Shown: one piece after another, positions 17,768-26,600 of the stretch
How positions within the stretch are numbered: position 1 is the stretch's first letter
How the letters are laid out: each line of letters begins with the position of its first letter
Source: Hyphomicrobiales bacterium
GTDB taxonomy: Bacteria; Pseudomonadota; Alphaproteobacteria; Rhizobiales; Rhizobiaceae
Reading direction: 5' to 3'
DNA: 64,000 nucleotides
Assembly (NCBI GenBank): GCA_900466475.1
Contig: UBMI01000026.1
Span: forward strand, 1-64,000
Program-made: the position numbers and the translations under genes
The notes under the pieces: generated by a model
What the model was told of the DNA's origin: nothing
The model's database searches: none
The model's input: the letters and a program-made list of their open reading frames with translations, nothing else

Positions 17768-18555
17768 TGAGCCTGAAGGCCCGCGTGATCCCCTGCCTCG
17801 ACGTCAAGGACGGCCGTGTCGTCAAGGGCGTCAACTTCCTCAATCTGGTCGATGCCGGCGATCCCGTCGAAGCGGCAAAGGCCTATGATGCGGCCGGTGC
17901 CGACGAGCTGTGCTTCCTCGATATCACCGCCTCTTCGGACAATCGCGAGACGATCTTCGATGTCGTGGCGCGCACGGCCGAACAATGCTTCATGCCGCTC
18001 ACAGTCGGCGGCGGCGTTCGCACCATTGCCGATATCCGCAAGCTGCTGCTTTGCGGTGCTGACAAGGTTTCGATCAACTCGGCCGCGGTCAACAATCCGG
18101 ATTTCGTGGCCGAGGCAGCCGACAAGTTTGGCGACCAGTGCATCGTCGTGTCGATCGATGCCAAGCGGCGCCTCAAGCAGCAGGTCGGCGGCGACAATCT
18201 CAGTGCCTGGGAGATCTATACGCATGGCGGCCGCAACGCGACCGGCATCGACGCCGTGGAATTCGCGCAGAAAATGGTTGCCCGCGGCGCCGGCGAGTTG
18301 CTCGTCACCTCGATGGACCGCGATGGCACGAAGATCGGCTACGATCTGGAGCTGACCCGGGCGATTGCCGATTCCGTCCGCGTGCCCGTCATCGCGTCTG
18401 GCGGTGTGGGTGATCTCGACGATCTCGTGGCCGGTGTGAAGGATGGCCATGCCAATGCGGTGCTTGCCGCATCAATCTTCCACTTCGGCACCTATTCCGT
18501 CGGCGAAGCCAAGCACTATATGTCTGAACGCGGCATCGCGATGCGGCTCGATTGA
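17767..18555 (+). CDS. hisF: Imidazole glycerol phosphate synthase cyclase subunit HisF
   Basis: HisF, 262 residues, barrel subunit that closes the imidazole ring with ammonia from HisH. Catalytic Asp in IPCLDVKDGRVVKG and in SMDRDGTK; glycine-phosphate loops TVGGGVRT and ASGGVG. Full family length; coupled to hisA. Confidence 0.97.
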   Translation: MSLKARVIPCLDVKDGRVVKGVNFLNLVDAGDPVEAAKAYDAAGADELCFLDITASSDNRETIFDVVARTAEQCFMPLTVGGGVRTIADIRKLLLCGADKVSINSAAVNNPDFVAEAADKFGDQCIVVSIDAKRRLKQQVGGDNLSAWEIYTHGGRNATGIDAVEFAQKMVARGAGELLVTSMDRDGTKIGYDLELTRAIADSVRVPVIASGGVGDLDDLVAGVKDGHANAVLAASIFHFGTYSVGEAKHYMSERGIAMRLD

Positions 18556-18571
18556 GTTTGAAAGCATTATC

Positions 18572-18895
18572 ATGAGCGGATTTTCCCTTTCCGACCTCGA
18601 GCGGATCGTCGAAGAGCGGGCGAAGGCTTCACCGGATGAATCCTGGACAGCCAAGCTGGTGGCTGCAGGGCAACCGAAAGCGGCCAAGAAACTCGGCGAG
18701 GAAGCCATCGAAGCCGTGATGGCGGCGGTCACCAACGACCGCGAAAACCTCACCTATGAAGCAGCCGACGTGCTCTATCACCTATTGGTCGTATTGAAGA
18801 TTGCTGAAATACCGCTAGAGAATGTCATGACCGAACTTGCGCGGCGGACCGCGCAATCCGGCCTCAAGGAAAAGGCCAGCCGGCAGAGTTCATGA
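18572..18895 (+). CDS. hisE: Phosphoribosyl-ATP pyrophosphatase HisE
   Basis: HisE, 107 residues, stand-alone (not fused to HisI). All-alpha MazG-like pyrophosphatase fold with KKLGEEAIEAVMAA and YEAADVLYHLLV metal-binding helices. Hydrolyses phosphoribosyl-ATP to phosphoribosyl-AMP. Its stop overlaps the coaA ATG by 4 bases (ATGA). Confidence 0.96.
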   Translation: MSGFSLSDLERIVEERAKASPDESWTAKLVAAGQPKAAKKLGEEAIEAVMAAVTNDRENLTYEAADVLYHLLVVLKIAEIPLENVMTELARRTAQSGLKEKASRQSS

Positions 18896-19887
18896 GCATC
18901 GCAACGCAGATTATCGGAGTGGCGGAAAAGGTGGATGATTTCCAGACCGCTTCTTATTCTCCCTACCATTTCTTCAGCTCGGACCAATGGGCGCATTTTC
19001 GTGCGGACACGCCGCTGACGCTGACGGGAGACGAAGTCAAGCGGCTTCGCTCCATGGGCGATCCGATCGACCTCGACGAAGTCAGGCGTATCTATCTGTC
19101 ACTATCGCGTCTGCTTTCGGCGCATGTGGAATCTTCACAACTGCTGTTCGAACAGCGCAATCGGTTCCTCAGCCTTTCTGACGTGACGAAGACGCCATTC
19201 GTGATCGGGATCGCCGGATCCGTGGCGGTCGGCAAGTCCACGACAGCTCGTATCCTGAAGGAACTGCTCGGCCGCTGGCCTTCCAGCCCCAAGGTCGATC
19301 TCGTCACGACGGACGGCTTTCTCTATCCGAACGCCGTGCTGAAGCGCGAGAACCTGATGCAGCGCAAGGGTTTTCCGGAGAGTTACGACACCGGCGCAAT
19401 CCTGCGTTTCCTGTCGGCGATCAAGGCCGGCCTCCCGGATGTGAGGGCACCCTCCTATTCGCACCTCGTCTATGACGTGCTGCCGGACGAGTACAAGATC
19501 GTTGACCGGCCCGATATTCTGATCTTCGAGGGCATCAACGTCCTGCAATCACGTGACCTGCCGGCGGACGGCAAGATCGTGCCGATGGTGTCCGACTTCT
19601 TCGACTTCTCGATCTATATCGACGCCGAGGAAACACAGATCCACAATTGGTACGTGACGCGTTTCATGCGTCTCAGGGAAACGGCCTTCCGGGATCCGAA
19701 TTCCTACTTCCACCGTTATGCATCGATCAGCGAGGAAGAGGCCGTTGCGATTGCAGAAGACCTCTGGGCGAACATCAATCTCAAGAACCTGCGCCAGAAC
19801 ATCCTTCCGACGCGGCCACGCGCCGATCTTATTCTGCGCAAGGGCAAGGATCACCTGATCGAGCAGGTGGCACTGCGCAAGCTCTAG
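18892..19887 (+). CDS. coaA: Type I pantothenate kinase
   Basis: CoaA, 331 residues, first committed step of CoA synthesis. Walker A GIAGSVAVGKSTTA near residue 108, TTDGFLYPN and FEGINVLQ motifs typical of the bacterial type I enzyme. Translationally coupled to hisE, so it forms the tail of the his operon. A short perfect hairpin without a T-run lies just beyond the stop. Confidence 0.97.
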   Translation: MSIATQIIGVAEKVDDFQTASYSPYHFFSSDQWAHFRADTPLTLTGDEVKRLRSMGDPIDLDEVRRIYLSLSRLLSAHVESSQLLFEQRNRFLSLSDVTKTPFVIGIAGSVAVGKSTTARILKELLGRWPSSPKVDLVTTDGFLYPNAVLKRENLMQRKGFPESYDTGAILRFLSAIKAGLPDVRAPSYSHLVYDVLPDEYKIVDRPDILIFEGINVLQSRDLPADGKIVPMVSDFFDFSIYIDAEETQIHNWYVTRFMRLRETAFRDPNSYFHRYASISEEEAVAIAEDLWANINLKNLRQNILPTRPRADLILRKGKDHLIEQVALRKL

Positions 19888-19895
19888 GGCCTTCA

Positions 19896-19914
19896 CGGGT
19901 CAAGGATTGACCCG
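19896..19914. repeat. Inverted repeat between convergent coaA and alkB
   Basis: CGGGTCAA-GGA-TTGACCCG, 8-bp perfect stem with 3-base loop covering the alkB stop region. It lacks a T-run on either strand, so it is only a weak candidate terminator. Confidence 0.4.
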
Positions 19915-20511
19915 ACGGAGCGTCAGGTTGATGCGTCCGCCGTTCTTCAGAAGCGTTGACGTTGCCGGATAGATGCGGTCGACGCCGTGGAAGCAGAGCC
20001 GCCCCTCCCCGCCGAGAATGACAAGATCGCCGCTCGACAGCTTGAAGGACATGGTCTTGTCGTTGCGGTTCACCCCACCGACACGGAAGAGGCAGGCGTT
20101 GCCGAGGGAAATCGACACGACCGGCGCCTTCAGATCGTTCTCATCCTTGTCCTGATGCAGGCCCATGCGCGCCTCGTCGGAATAGAAATTGACGAGGCAA
20201 GCTTCGGGCGGCTTGTCGTAACCCGAAACGTCATTCCAGATATCAAGCAATTCAGAAGGTATGGCCGGCCACGGCCTACCGGTCGCCGGATGCATCGGTT
20301 GATAGCGATAACCTCGCTCCTTGTCCGTGACCCAGCCAAGCGAACCGCAATTGGTCATCCGCACCGACATCGGCTTGCCGGTAACGGGCATGATCGGAAC
20401 GTAGAGCGGCGCTTCTGCGACGATGGTCCTGATGATGCCGAGCAGTGCCTCCTGGCGGGCACGATCCAGATATTCCGGAAGATGGCGAATGCCGCTCAAA
20501 AGTTCCGGCAT
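19900..20511 (-). CDS. alkB: AlkB-type alpha-ketoglutarate-dependent dealkylase
   Basis: Fe(II)/2-oxoglutarate dioxygenase of the AlkB family, 203 residues. Iron ligands are in MGLHQDKDE (HxD) and the distal His in RLCFHGVDRI, with the 2-oxoglutarate Arg in RINLTLRRV. Repairs alkylated DNA/RNA bases. The ATG at 20511 follows the arfB stop by one base and uses GGGGAG inside the end of arfB. No ada gene is adjacent. Confidence 0.92.
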   Translation of the reverse strand: MPELLSGIRHLPEYLDRARQEALLGIIRTIVAEAPLYVPIMPVTGKPMSVRMTNCGSLGWVTDKERGYRYQPMHPATGRPWPAIPSELLDIWNDVSGYDKPPEACLVNFYSDEARMGLHQDKDENDLKAPVVSISLGNACLFRVGGVNRNDKTMSFKLSSGDLVILGGEGRLCFHGVDRIYPATSTLLKNGGRINLTLRRVNP

Positions 20512-20512
20512 G

Positions 20513-20950
20513 TCACTCCCCGCCGCCCAGGCGGCCACGCATCTTCTTGACTTCAGACCGGCCGGATTTTTCCTTCAGCCGTCGTTCGATCGAGCCCTTG
20601 GTCGGTTTTGTCTTCTTGCGTGGCGGCGGTGGCGGCTTGGCGGCCTCCAGGACCAGTTCCTTCAGCCGCTCGCGCGCATCCTCGCGGTTGCGGTCCTGGC
20701 TGCGGAACCGGCTTGCCTCGATCATCAATACGCCGTCCTTCGACATGCGCCTGCCGGCAAGCTTGATCGCATTAGCCTTCACTCGCTCGTTGAGTGAAGG
20801 CGAATTCGGGATATTGAAGAAAAGCTGGACGGCGGTCGACACCTTGTTGACGTTCTGACCGCCCGGACCGCCCGCCAGAACGAACTGTTCCGTCAGCTCC
20901 CATCCGGCGATGGTGATCCTGTCGTTGATGTAGAGCGCGTCGCTGGCCAT
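20513..20950 (-). CDS. arfB: Alternative ribosome-rescue factor ArfB (peptidyl-tRNA hydrolase)
   Basis: ArfB/YaeJ, 145 residues. GGPGGQNVNKVSTAV carries the GGQ peptidyl-tRNA hydrolysis motif, and the basic C-terminal tail (PPPRKKTKPTKG... KEKSGRSEVKKMRGR) is the part that enters the empty mRNA channel of stalled ribosomes. The start was set at 20950 because upstream in-frame sequence does not belong to the family and runs into pckA. Next to alkB and probably cotranscribed. Confidence 0.93.
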   Translation of the reverse strand: MASDALYINDRITIAGWELTEQFVLAGGPGGQNVNKVSTAVQLFFNIPNSPSLNERVKANAIKLAGRRMSKDGVLMIEASRFRSQDRNREDARERLKELVLEAAKPPPPPRKKTKPTKGSIERRLKEKSGRSEVKKMRGRLGGGE

Positions 20951-21013
20951 ACCGCCTTCTAGCGCATAATCACTGCGAATTGAAAGCGGTGAAACCCGGC
21001 ACAGGAGCGACGG

Positions 21014-21029
21014 GGTTTCACGTGAATCG
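21014..21029. other. parS-like palindrome (weak)
   Basis: Contains GTTTCACGTGAATC, 13 of 14 positions of the parS core GTTTCACGTGAAAC; 13 of 16 over the full site. It lies in the 97-base gap between pckA and arfB and overlaps one arm of an inverted repeat (20989-20997 with 21013-21021). Confidence 0.4.
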
Positions 21030-21047
21030 ACTGGTTCGGGTACCGAG

Positions 21048-22658
21048 TTACTCGGCTGCGACCTTGATGCCGGGCGCTGCATCGCGCACGCCGCCGTCGA
21101 CATGGCTTTCGAACTTGGCGAAGTTGGCGATGAACATGGAGACCAGCTTTTCAGCCTGCGCGTCATAGGCCTGTTTATCGGCCCAGGTCGAGCGCGGATC
21201 GAGGATGCCGGTATCCACGCCTTCGACTGCGACCGGAACGGCAAAGCCGAAATTCGGATCGGCGCGAAGCTCGACCTTGGCAAGCTCGCCCGAAAGGGCG
21301 GCCGTCAGCAACGCACGGGTTGCCTTGATGGGCATGCGCTTGCCGATGCCATACGCGCCACCAGTCCAGCCGGTGTTGACCAACCAGCATTCAACGCCGT
21401 GGCGGCCGATCAGCTCCTTCAGCAGATTACCGTATTCAGCCGGATGACGTGGCATGAAGGGTGCGCCGAAGCAGGTCGAGAACGTTGCTTCCGGCTCGGT
21501 GACACCCTTTTCGGTGCCAGCCACCTTGGCAGTGTAACCGGAGAGGAAGTGGTACATGGCCTGCTCTGGCGTCAGCTTGGCGATCGGCGGCATGACACCG
21601 AAGGCATCGGCCGTCAGCATGATGATCGTCTTCGGATGAGGCGCAAGGCCCGTTTCGGATGCGTTCGGAATGAAATCCATCGGGTAGGCGCAGCGCGTGT
21701 TTTCCGTCAGCGACGAATCCTCGAAATCCGGCTCGCGGTTTTCGTTGAGAACGACGTTTTCAAGGACAGTGCCGAAACGCTGTGTCGTGGCATAGATTTC
21801 CGGTTCGGCCTCTGCCGAGAGGCGAATGGTCTTGGCGTAGCAGCCGCCTTCGAAATTGAAGATGCCGTTTTCGCTCCAGCCGTGTTCGTCATCGCCGATC
21901 AGGGTGCGTGCCGGGTCAGCCGAAAGCGTCGTCTTGCCGGTGCCCGAGAGACCGAAGAAGACGGCAGCATCGCCTGCCGGGCCGACATTGGCCGAGCAGT
22001 GCATCGGCATGACGCCCTTTTCCGGCAGCAGGTAGTTCAGCACGGTGAAGACGGATTTCTTCATTTCGCCGGCATAGGAGGTACCGGCGATCAGCACGAT
22101 GCCGTTGGTCAGATCACAGGCGATCACCGTTTCGGTGCGGCAACCGTAACGCTCCGGATCGGCCTTGAAGCTTGGCAGGTCGATGATCGTCAGCCTCGGC
22201 GCAAAGCCTGCGAGTGCATCAGCCTTCGGACGGATCAGCAGGTTGCGGATGAAAAGCGAGTGCCACGCGAATTCGGTCACAACGCGGGTCGGCAATGCGT
22301 GGCCCGCGTCGGCGCCGCCGACGAGATCCTGCACGAAGAGGTCCTTGCCGGCAGCATGGGCCAGCATATCCTTGTGCAGCAGCGCGAAATGCTCCGGCGA
22401 CATCGGCTTATTGTTATCCCACCAGATCTGCCCGTCGGTATTGCCATCGCGAACGACGAACTTGTCGCGCGGCGAGCGGCCCGTGTGCTGCCCAGTCGTG
22501 GCACGAAGGGCGCCTTGTGCTGTCAGTTCGGCTTCTCCCCGGCGAATCGCCTCCTCATAGAGAAGAGCTGCGGACAGGTTGTAACGTACGCTGCGTACGT
22601 TGCTGAAACCGATCGTCGCCAGCTCGATTGCCTGGTTATGAACTCCGAACGTCTCCAT
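21048..22658 (-). CDS. pckA: Phosphoenolpyruvate carboxykinase (ATP)
   Basis: ATP-type PEP carboxykinase, 536 residues. Nucleotide loop GLSGTGKTTLSAD, metal/substrate region HGWSENGIFNFEGGCYAK, and RDKFVVRD near the N terminus are all present. Converts oxaloacetate to PEP for growth on C4-dicarboxylates. AAGGAAAAA lies before the ATG. It is divergent from chvI across an AT-rich region; chvI/chvG next to pckA is a conserved rhizobial/agrobacterial arrangement. Confidence 0.97.
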   Translation of the reverse strand: METFGVHNQAIELATIGFSNVRSVRYNLSAALLYEEAIRRGEAELTAQGALRATTGQHTGRSPRDKFVVRDGNTDGQIWWDNNKPMSPEHFALLHKDMLAHAAGKDLFVQDLVGGADAGHALPTRVVTEFAWHSLFIRNLLIRPKADALAGFAPRLTIIDLPSFKADPERYGCRTETVIACDLTNGIVLIAGTSYAGEMKKSVFTVLNYLLPEKGVMPMHCSANVGPAGDAAVFFGLSGTGKTTLSADPARTLIGDDEHGWSENGIFNFEGGCYAKTIRLSAEAEPEIYATTQRFGTVLENVVLNENREPDFEDSSLTENTRCAYPMDFIPNASETGLAPHPKTIIMLTADAFGVMPPIAKLTPEQAMYHFLSGYTAKVAGTEKGVTEPEATFSTCFGAPFMPRHPAEYGNLLKELIGRHGVECWLVNTGWTGGAYGIGKRMPIKATRALLTAALSGELAKVELRADPNFGFAVPVAVEGVDTGILDPRSTWADKQAYDAQAEKLVSMFIANFAKFESHVDGGVRDAAPGIKVAAE

Positions 22659-22994
22659 AGCTTTTTCCTTCGCTGAGGCGCCTTGGCCGTTAAATTATCG
22701 CGAAAGTAAAAGGAGAAATTTTAAATGGCAATAGGGATAATCTTAGAAAAGGTAATGATATCAAATAATTAATCGATTTAAATTCTGATAATTCTTTTTA
22801 AATCGTTTGAAGACCTCCTGTTGAAACAACTTGTCGCACTACTGTCGATTGTGGCTTGCAGTGGCTGGCAATCTACCCCTTTATCTTTGCCACAATTTGT
22901 TCCACCTTTATCCTCCATAAGCGCACCCGGTCACGAAGACCGCCTGGGGACGACCAATCCGGGAGATTGCGCACTGATGACGGAGACCAACACC
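22659..22994. other. AT-rich divergent regulatory region pckA / chvI
   Basis: About 335 bases without a supported gene. The segment 22690-22810 is strikingly AT-rich for this genome (runs such as TTAAATT, AATAATTAATCGATTTAAA). It must hold promoters for pckA and chvI. I see no confident operator; GTTGAAACAAC (near 22821) is a small palindrome. An in-frame extension of chvI upstream exists but has no ribosome-binding site. Confidence 0.6.
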
Positions 22995-23732
22995 ATGCCG
23001 ACAATCGCGCTCGTTGACGACGACCGCAACATCCTCACTTCCGTGTCGATTGCACTGGAAGCTGAAGGATATAAGGTCGAGACCTATACGGATGGCGCTT
23101 CAGCGCTGGATGGTCTGCTCGCTCGCCCGCCGCAGCTAGCAATCTTCGATATCAAGATGCCACGAATGGACGGCATGGAGCTGCTGCGCCGCCTTCGCCA
23201 GAAATCGGACATGCCCGTCATCTTCCTCACCTCCAAGGATGAGGAGATCGATGAGCTCTTCGGCCTGAAGATGGGCGCCGACGATTTCATTACCAAGCCT
23301 TTTTCGCAGCGTCTGCTGGTCGAGCGTGTTCGCGCCGTTCTGCGCCGCGCGTCGAGCCGTGAGGCAGCCGCAGCTGGCGGCGTCGCTACCGTCGGCACGC
23401 CGAAGGCGGGCGCGGTTCAGCAGGCCCGTTCGCTCGAACGCGGCCAGCTGGTCATGGACCAGGAACGCCACACCTGCACCTGGAAGGGCGAGGCAGTCAC
23501 CCTCACCGTCACCGAGTTCCTGATCCTGCATTCGCTGGCCCAGCGTCCGGGTGTGGTGAAAAGCCGCGACGCCCTGATGGATGCCGCCTATGACGAACAG
23601 GTGTATGTTGATGACCGCACCATCGACAGCCACATCAAGCGGCTGCGCAAGAAGTTCAAGATGGTCGACACTGACTTTGATATGATTGAAACGCTTTACG
23701 GTGTGGGTTACCGCTTCCGCGAAGCAGCCTGA
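22995..23732 (+). CDS. chvI: Response regulator ChvI
   Basis: OmpR-family regulator, 245 residues from ATG 22995, with GGAGA 8 bases upstream. This start places the phospho-acceptor at Asp52 (AIFDIKMPRMDG), as in characterised ChvI. ATG 22977, six codons upstream with its own GGGAGA, is an alternative. Receiver: VDDD, LTSKDEE, KPF; linker rich in Ala; C-terminal winged helix ending VGYRFREAA. ChvI controls acid- and host-responsive envelope, exopolysaccharide and motility genes in Rhizobiaceae (family knowledge). Confidence 0.96.
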   Translation: MPTIALVDDDRNILTSVSIALEAEGYKVETYTDGASALDGLLARPPQLAIFDIKMPRMDGMELLRRLRQKSDMPVIFLTSKDEEIDELFGLKMGADDFITKPFSQRLLVERVRAVLRRASSREAAAAGGVATVGTPKAGAVQQARSLERGQLVMDQERHTCTWKGEAVTLTVTEFLILHSLAQRPGVVKSRDALMDAAYDEQVYVDDRTIDSHIKRLRKKFKMVDTDFDMIETLYGVGYRFREAA

Positions 23733-23759
23733 CGCTTTAAAGCGCGGGAAGAGATGAAT

Positions 23760-23794
23760 GAGGGCGGCGGGCCGGTCAAACTGGCCCCGCCCTC
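23760..23794 (+). repeat. Strong GC hairpin between chvI and chvG
   Basis: GAGGGCGG pairs with CCGCCCTC and, after a 2-base bulge, GGCCGGT pairs with ACTGGCC around a 3-base loop. There is no T-run, so it is not an ordinary terminator. It ends 3 bases before the likely chvG ribosome-binding site (AAGGG). Confidence 0.7.
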
Positions 23795-23808
23795 CGAAAG
23801 GGCCGTGA

Positions 23809-25599
23809 TTGGCACAGTTGGTGCAGGAAAGGGATCTGGATGATGCGGAGGGCGTAAGCACCCGACGCGTCAGGGGTCGGCGTTGGTCGCATCCCTTCAC
23901 CCTGATCCGCCGTATCTTCGGCAATGCCGTCTTTTCCAGCCTGACGCGCCGCATCGTCTTTTTCAACCTCGCGGCCCTGCTCGTCCTTGTCGGCGGTATT
24001 CTCTACCTCAACCAGTTCCGCGAAGGCCTGATCGACGCGCGCGTCGAGAGCCTGCTGACACAGGGCGAAATCATCGCCGGCGCCGTGTCGGCATCGGCCT
24101 CGGTCGACACGAACTCGATCACCATCGATCCGCAGAAGCTGCTCGAACTGCAGGCCGGCCAGAGCATTACGCCGGTGCCAAACGACGAGGATCTCGAATT
24201 TCCGATCGACCCGGAAAAGGTGGCGCCCGTTCTGCGCCGGCTGATCTCGCCGACCCGCACCCGGGCCCGCATCTTCGATGCCGACGCCAATCTGCTGCTC
24301 GATTCCCGTCACCTCTATTCCCGTGGCCAGGTTCTGCGTTTCGACCTGCCGCCGGTGGAAGAGGAGAAACAGACCTGGGGCGAATGGTTCACGGCCCTCT
24401 TCAACAAGGCACTGCAACCGGGCAATCTTCCTGTTTACAAGGAAGCGCCAGGTGGTGACGGCTCCATCTATCCCGAAGTGATGAATGCGTTGACCGGCGT
24501 GCGCGGCGCAGTTGTCCGCACGACGGAAAAGGGCGAGCTCATCGTTTCGGTTGCGGTACCGATCCAGCGCTTCCGGGCCGTACTCGGCGTGCTGCTGCTG
24601 TCGACGCAGGCCGGCGATATCGACAATATCGTGCATGCGGAACGCCTTGCCATCATGCGCGTCTTCGGTGTCGCAACGCTCGTGAACGTCCTCTTGTCGC
24701 TGGTCCTCTCTTCGACCATCGCCAATCCGCTGCGCCGGCTTTCGGCGGCCGCGATCCGGGTGCGCCGCGGCGCCAAGGAACGCGAGGAGATTCCTGATTT
24801 TTCCGTACGCCAGGATGAAATCGGCAACCTTTCCATCGCTCTGCGCGAGATGACGACCGCCCTCTACGACCGCATCGATGCGATCGAAAGTTTTGCGGCC
24901 GATGTCAGCCATGAGCTCAAGAATCCGCTGACCTCGCTGCGCAGCGCCGTCGAGACGTTGCCGCTTGCCAAATCCGACGATTCCAAGAAGCGGCTGATGG
25001 ATGTCATACAGCACGACGTCCGCCGCCTCGATCGCCTGATCAGCGATATTTCCGACGCATCCCGTCTCGATGCCGAGCTTGCGCGTGTCGATGCCGGCTC
25101 GGTCGATCTCGAGGTATTTCTGCGCGATCTCATCGACGTGTCGCGCCAGATTCGCAGCACCAAGAAGAAGGTCGAGATCGAGTATGCCGTCGATCGTAAG
25201 CCGAACGTCAAAACTCGCTTTGTCGTTAAAGGGCATGACCTGCGCATCGGCCAGATCATCACCAACCTGATCGAAAATGCCCGCTCCTTCGTTCCGGAGC
25301 AGAACGGCAAAATCACGGTGCGCCTGGTCCGTACCCGCTCCCGTTGCGTCGTTTATATCGAAGACAATGGTCCGGGCATCCAGGCGGAGAATATCGACCG
25401 CATCTTCGAACGGTTTTATACAGACAGGCCTGAATCCGAAGGCTTCGGCCAGAATTCTGGCCTTGGGCTTTCCATCAGCCGGCAGATCGCCGAGGCGCAT
25501 GGTGGTTCGTTGCGAGCCGAAAACATCGTCGATGACGAGGACGGAAAATTGCTTGGCGCGCGCTTCATCCTTGCGCTTCCCGCCGATTCCGCGACATGA
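23809..25599 (+). CDS. chvG: Sensor histidine kinase ChvG (ExoS)
   Basis: Membrane sensor kinase, 596 residues. TM1 at about residues 48-67 (FFNLAALLVLVGGILYL), a periplasmic domain of about 215 residues, TM2 near 285-305 (VATLVNVLLSLVLSSTIA), HAMP (ANPLRRLSAAAIRVRRG), H-box with His368 (ADVSHELKNPLTSL), and the ATPase domain (NLIENARSF, DNGPGI, GLGLSIS). The frame opens at TTG 23809 with AAGGG 8 bases upstream; no in-frame ATG fits. Partner of ChvI; in rhizobia held inactive by periplasmic ExoR (family knowledge; exoR is not in this window). Stop overlaps hprK start (ATGA). Confidence 0.95.
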   Translation: MAQLVQERDLDDAEGVSTRRVRGRRWSHPFTLIRRIFGNAVFSSLTRRIVFFNLAALLVLVGGILYLNQFREGLIDARVESLLTQGEIIAGAVSASASVDTNSITIDPQKLLELQAGQSITPVPNDEDLEFPIDPEKVAPVLRRLISPTRTRARIFDADANLLLDSRHLYSRGQVLRFDLPPVEEEKQTWGEWFTALFNKALQPGNLPVYKEAPGGDGSIYPEVMNALTGVRGAVVRTTEKGELIVSVAVPIQRFRAVLGVLLLSTQAGDIDNIVHAERLAIMRVFGVATLVNVLLSLVLSSTIANPLRRLSAAAIRVRRGAKEREEIPDFSVRQDEIGNLSIALREMTTALYDRIDAIESFAADVSHELKNPLTSLRSAVETLPLAKSDDSKKRLMDVIQHDVRRLDRLISDISDASRLDAELARVDAGSVDLEVFLRDLIDVSRQIRSTKKKVEIEYAVDRKPNVKTRFVVKGHDLRIGQIITNLIENARSFVPEQNGKITVRLVRTRSRCVVYIEDNGPGIQAENIDRIFERFYTDRPESEGFGQNSGLGLSISRQIAEAHGGSLRAENIVDDEDGKLLGARFILALPADSAT

Positions 25600-26036
25600 T
25601 CAATATCCACGCCACAGCAATCGTCATCGGAAGGACCGGCCTTCTTTTCACCGGCCCCTCCGGCTGGGGCAAGTCGATGACGGCTTTTACCTGCATGGCG
25701 GAGGCGCGACGGCAGGGTGTTTTTTCTGTTCTCGTGGCCGATGATCAGGTATTTCTTTCGAAGCAGGGCGGGGCAATCACTGCCGCCTGTCCGCCCGCTA
25801 TTGCCGGCCTCATCGAGTTGCGCGGCACCGGGATCGTCAAGCACGACCATATCGACCGGGCAGAGATGCATTTTGCGATCCTGCCGGCCAGCGCAACAGG
25901 AGAAAACCGGCTGCCTGCGGACGGAGAAACCGTCCTTCTTGCCGAGGGTTTCGAGCTGCCCGTATTACGGTTGCTGCCCAATCTTCCCTTGCCTCTTGCC
26001 GTGTTGATGGCAAAAGCGCCGGAAATCGGAAGTTGA
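25596..26036 (+). CDS. hprK: Short HPr kinase/phosphorylase
   Basis: A 146-residue HprK, about half the length of Firmicute enzymes: only the catalytic P-loop domain is present (GPSGWGKSMTAF at residues 20-31), the N-terminal domain is missing. This short form is normal in alphaproteobacteria. It phosphorylates the Ser of HPr encoded 560 bases downstream. Coupled to chvG by a 4-base overlap, linking two-component and PTS-Ntr signalling genetically. Confidence 0.9.
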   Translation: MINIHATAIVIGRTGLLFTGPSGWGKSMTAFTCMAEARRQGVFSVLVADDQVFLSKQGGAITAACPPAIAGLIELRGTGIVKHDHIDRAEMHFAILPASATGENRLPADGETVLLAEGFELPVLRLLPNLPLPLAVLMAKAPEIGS

Positions 26037-26189
26037 GGCCTTCCGGAGCGCCCGATACGACCTATATGTTTGCATTTTTATCTTGCACTTCGGCTTTTGA
26101 TCGCCAAGATGTGCCCCCACCGGTGGACGTAATTGCTGCGTTGCGATATTGGGGCCACGGTTTGCGTATGCCATGGGAGCAGTAATATC

Positions 26190-26591
26190 ATGATCGGACT
26201 TGTGCTTGTCACTCATGGCAAGCTGGCTGAAGAGTTTCGTCATGCTGTAGAGCACGTCGTCGGTCCTCAGAAATTCATCGAAACGGTCTGCATCGGACCG
26301 GAAGACGATATGGACCAAAGACGACAGGACATTCTCGAAGCTGTTTCCGGCGCAGACGACGGCCATGGCGTCGTCATTCTGACCGACATGTTCGGCGGTA
26401 CCCCTTCCAATCTTGCAATCTCTGTCATGAGCAGCGGCCACACCGAAGTTATTGCCGGCGTCAACCTGCCGATGCTGATCAAGCTCGCCGGTGTGCGCGG
26501 CGAGAACAACATGGAAAAGGCGCTTGCGGAGGCTTCCGAGGCAGGCCGCAAATATATCAACGTTGCAAGCCGGGTCCTGAGCGGAAAGTAA
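26190..26591 (+). CDS. PTS EIIA component, mannose family
   Basis: A 133-residue EIIA of the mannose family. Phospho-acceptor His9 (LVLVTHGKLAEEF) and the TDMFGGTPSNLA motif are typical. No EIIB/EIIC permease is encoded nearby, so this is a regulatory rather than sugar-transport component, as known for the rhizobial PTS-Ntr set. It precedes ptsH by 9 bases. Confidence 0.92.
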   Translation: MIGLVLVTHGKLAEEFRHAVEHVVGPQKFIETVCIGPEDDMDQRRQDILEAVSGADDGHGVVILTDMFGGTPSNLAISVMSSGHTEVIAGVNLPMLIKLAGVRGENNMEKALAEASEAGRKYINVASRVLSGK

Positions 26592-26600
26592 AAAGCCTCC

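Noticed and set aside
20989..21021. Inverted repeat GTGAAACCC / GGGTTTCAC as pckA terminator
   Set aside because: The stem has a 15-base loop and no T-run on the reverse strand; it is noted only because it overlaps the parS-like core.
23776..25500. Long open frame antisense to chvG (similar ones lie antisense to pckA, ahcY, divL and addB/addA)
   Set aside because: Long antisense frames are common in high-GC DNA; the proteins match no family, and the forward genes carry complete domains.
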